Positions 5,938-6,202 of a DNA stretch of 6,202 nt are shown piece by piece; within the stretch, counting starts at the first letter, position 1, and every line of letters begins with the position of its first letter. Both the position numbers and the translations under genes were made by a program. The notes beneath the pieces were generated by a model. The model saw only the letters and a program-made list of their open reading frames with translations, was not told the origin of the DNA and did not search any database. This DNA is from CAZAJS01 sp964485635 (lineage in GTDB: Bacteria; Pseudomonadota; Gammaproteobacteria; Francisellales; Francisellaceae), in NCBI GenBank assembly GCA_964485635.1, contig CAZAJS010000070.1, forward strand, positions 1 to 6,202. Direction: 5' to 3'.

Positions 5938-6202
5938 TTAACCACGGGGATGATGCGTTTGATATAAAGCCTGTAAACGTGCATCCGCAATATGCGTATA
6001 AATGGTTGTGGTTGATACACTACTATGGCCTAGTAACAGTTGGACGGAGCGTAAATCCGCCCCGTGATTCAGCAAATGCGTTGCAAAAGCATGGCGTAAT
6101 GTATGAGGTGAAATGCGGGCATCTCCCCCTGTTATCTTCAAATAGTATTTTAATCGATACCAAAATGCCTGTCGTGTTAAGGATTGACCTTGTTGCGTAA
6201 TA
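5938..6202 (-). CDS. xerD: Site-specific tyrosine recombinase XerD, C-terminal part (5' end outside window)
   Basis: XerD acts with XerC at the dif site to resolve chromosome dimers before cell division. The frame is open from the right edge to TAA at 5940-5938 and gives the last 87 residues or so of a protein usually near 300. Visible motifs are TRQAFWYRLK near the edge, then SPHTLRHAFATHLLNHGADLR with the catalytic H-x-x-R, LLGHS with the third-box His, and TIYTH with the nucleophilic Tyr. The NHGADLR segment and the HHPRG ending fit XerD rather than XerC, which ends differently in E. coli. An internal TTG at 6141 is not the start, because homology continues upstream of it. No clear terminator follows: after the stop there is a T-rich stretch without a stem. 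The adjacent rpsO is not a usual partner in E. coli. Confidence 0.93.
   Translation of the reverse strand, partial: ITQQGQSLTRQAFWYRLKYYLKITGGDARISPHTLRHAFATHLLNHGADLRSVQLLLGHSSVSTTTIYTHIADARLQALYQTHHPRG

Noticed and set aside
5979..6200. 73-codon open frame on the + strand inside xerD
   Set aside because: It is antisense to the catalytic domain of the recombinase, whose residues are intact.
5938..6202. XerD-like recombinase as the integrase of a mobile element
   Set aside because: The motifs and ending match housekeeping XerD, and it sits beside core genes with no attachment-site repeats or phage genes in view. The tRNA genes are whole and show no duplicated 3' ends.

Overview
The window is an ordinary bacterial chromosome segment, about 40% G+C by eye, and it is densely coded. 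It suggests a gammaproteobacterium. ErpA, S15, PNPase and the XerD C-terminus all read as close relatives of the enterobacterial proteins, and the tRNA-Ala(GGC) sequence looks the same as the E. coli one as I recall it. A kdsA gene shows that the cell makes KDO, so it is Gram-negative with LPS. The gene order is not the E. coli order, and the compact run of housekeeping genes would fit a divergent or reduced-genome gammaproteobacterial lineage. That placement is inference only.

Left part, + strand (1-1087): the 3' end of a ROK-family fructokinase gene, followed with a 1-base stop/start overlap by a small single-domain cupin that looks like a mannose-6-phosphate isomerase. Together they could take fructose to fructose-6-phosphate and on to mannose-6-phosphate. 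Between 1088 and 1248 lies a convergent, non-coding gap with inverted repeats and a possible weak terminator.

Middle and right part, - strand (read from right to left): xerD (5' end cut by the window edge), rpsO, pnp, erpA, kdsA, udk, then tRNA-Ala(GGC) and tRNA-Glu(UUC). From rpsO to udk the genes are tightly packed, with gaps of 66, -4, 26 and 19 bases, and probably form one operon. A candidate sigma70 promoter lies before rpsO. A near-consensus sigma70 promoter for the tRNA pair overlaps the udk stop codon.

The genes mix chromosome dimer resolution (XerD), translation (S15, two tRNAs), RNA decay (PNPase), Fe-S protein maturation (ErpA), LPS precursor synthesis (KdsA) and pyrimidine salvage (Udk). 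I see no mobile element, CRISPR array or obviously new system. The points most worth a second look are the metal-dependent (class II) residues of KdsA, a PNPase whose S1 domain has lost some usual RNA-binding residues and its tail, the kinase/isomerase pair, and the tRNA promoter placed on the udk stop codon.
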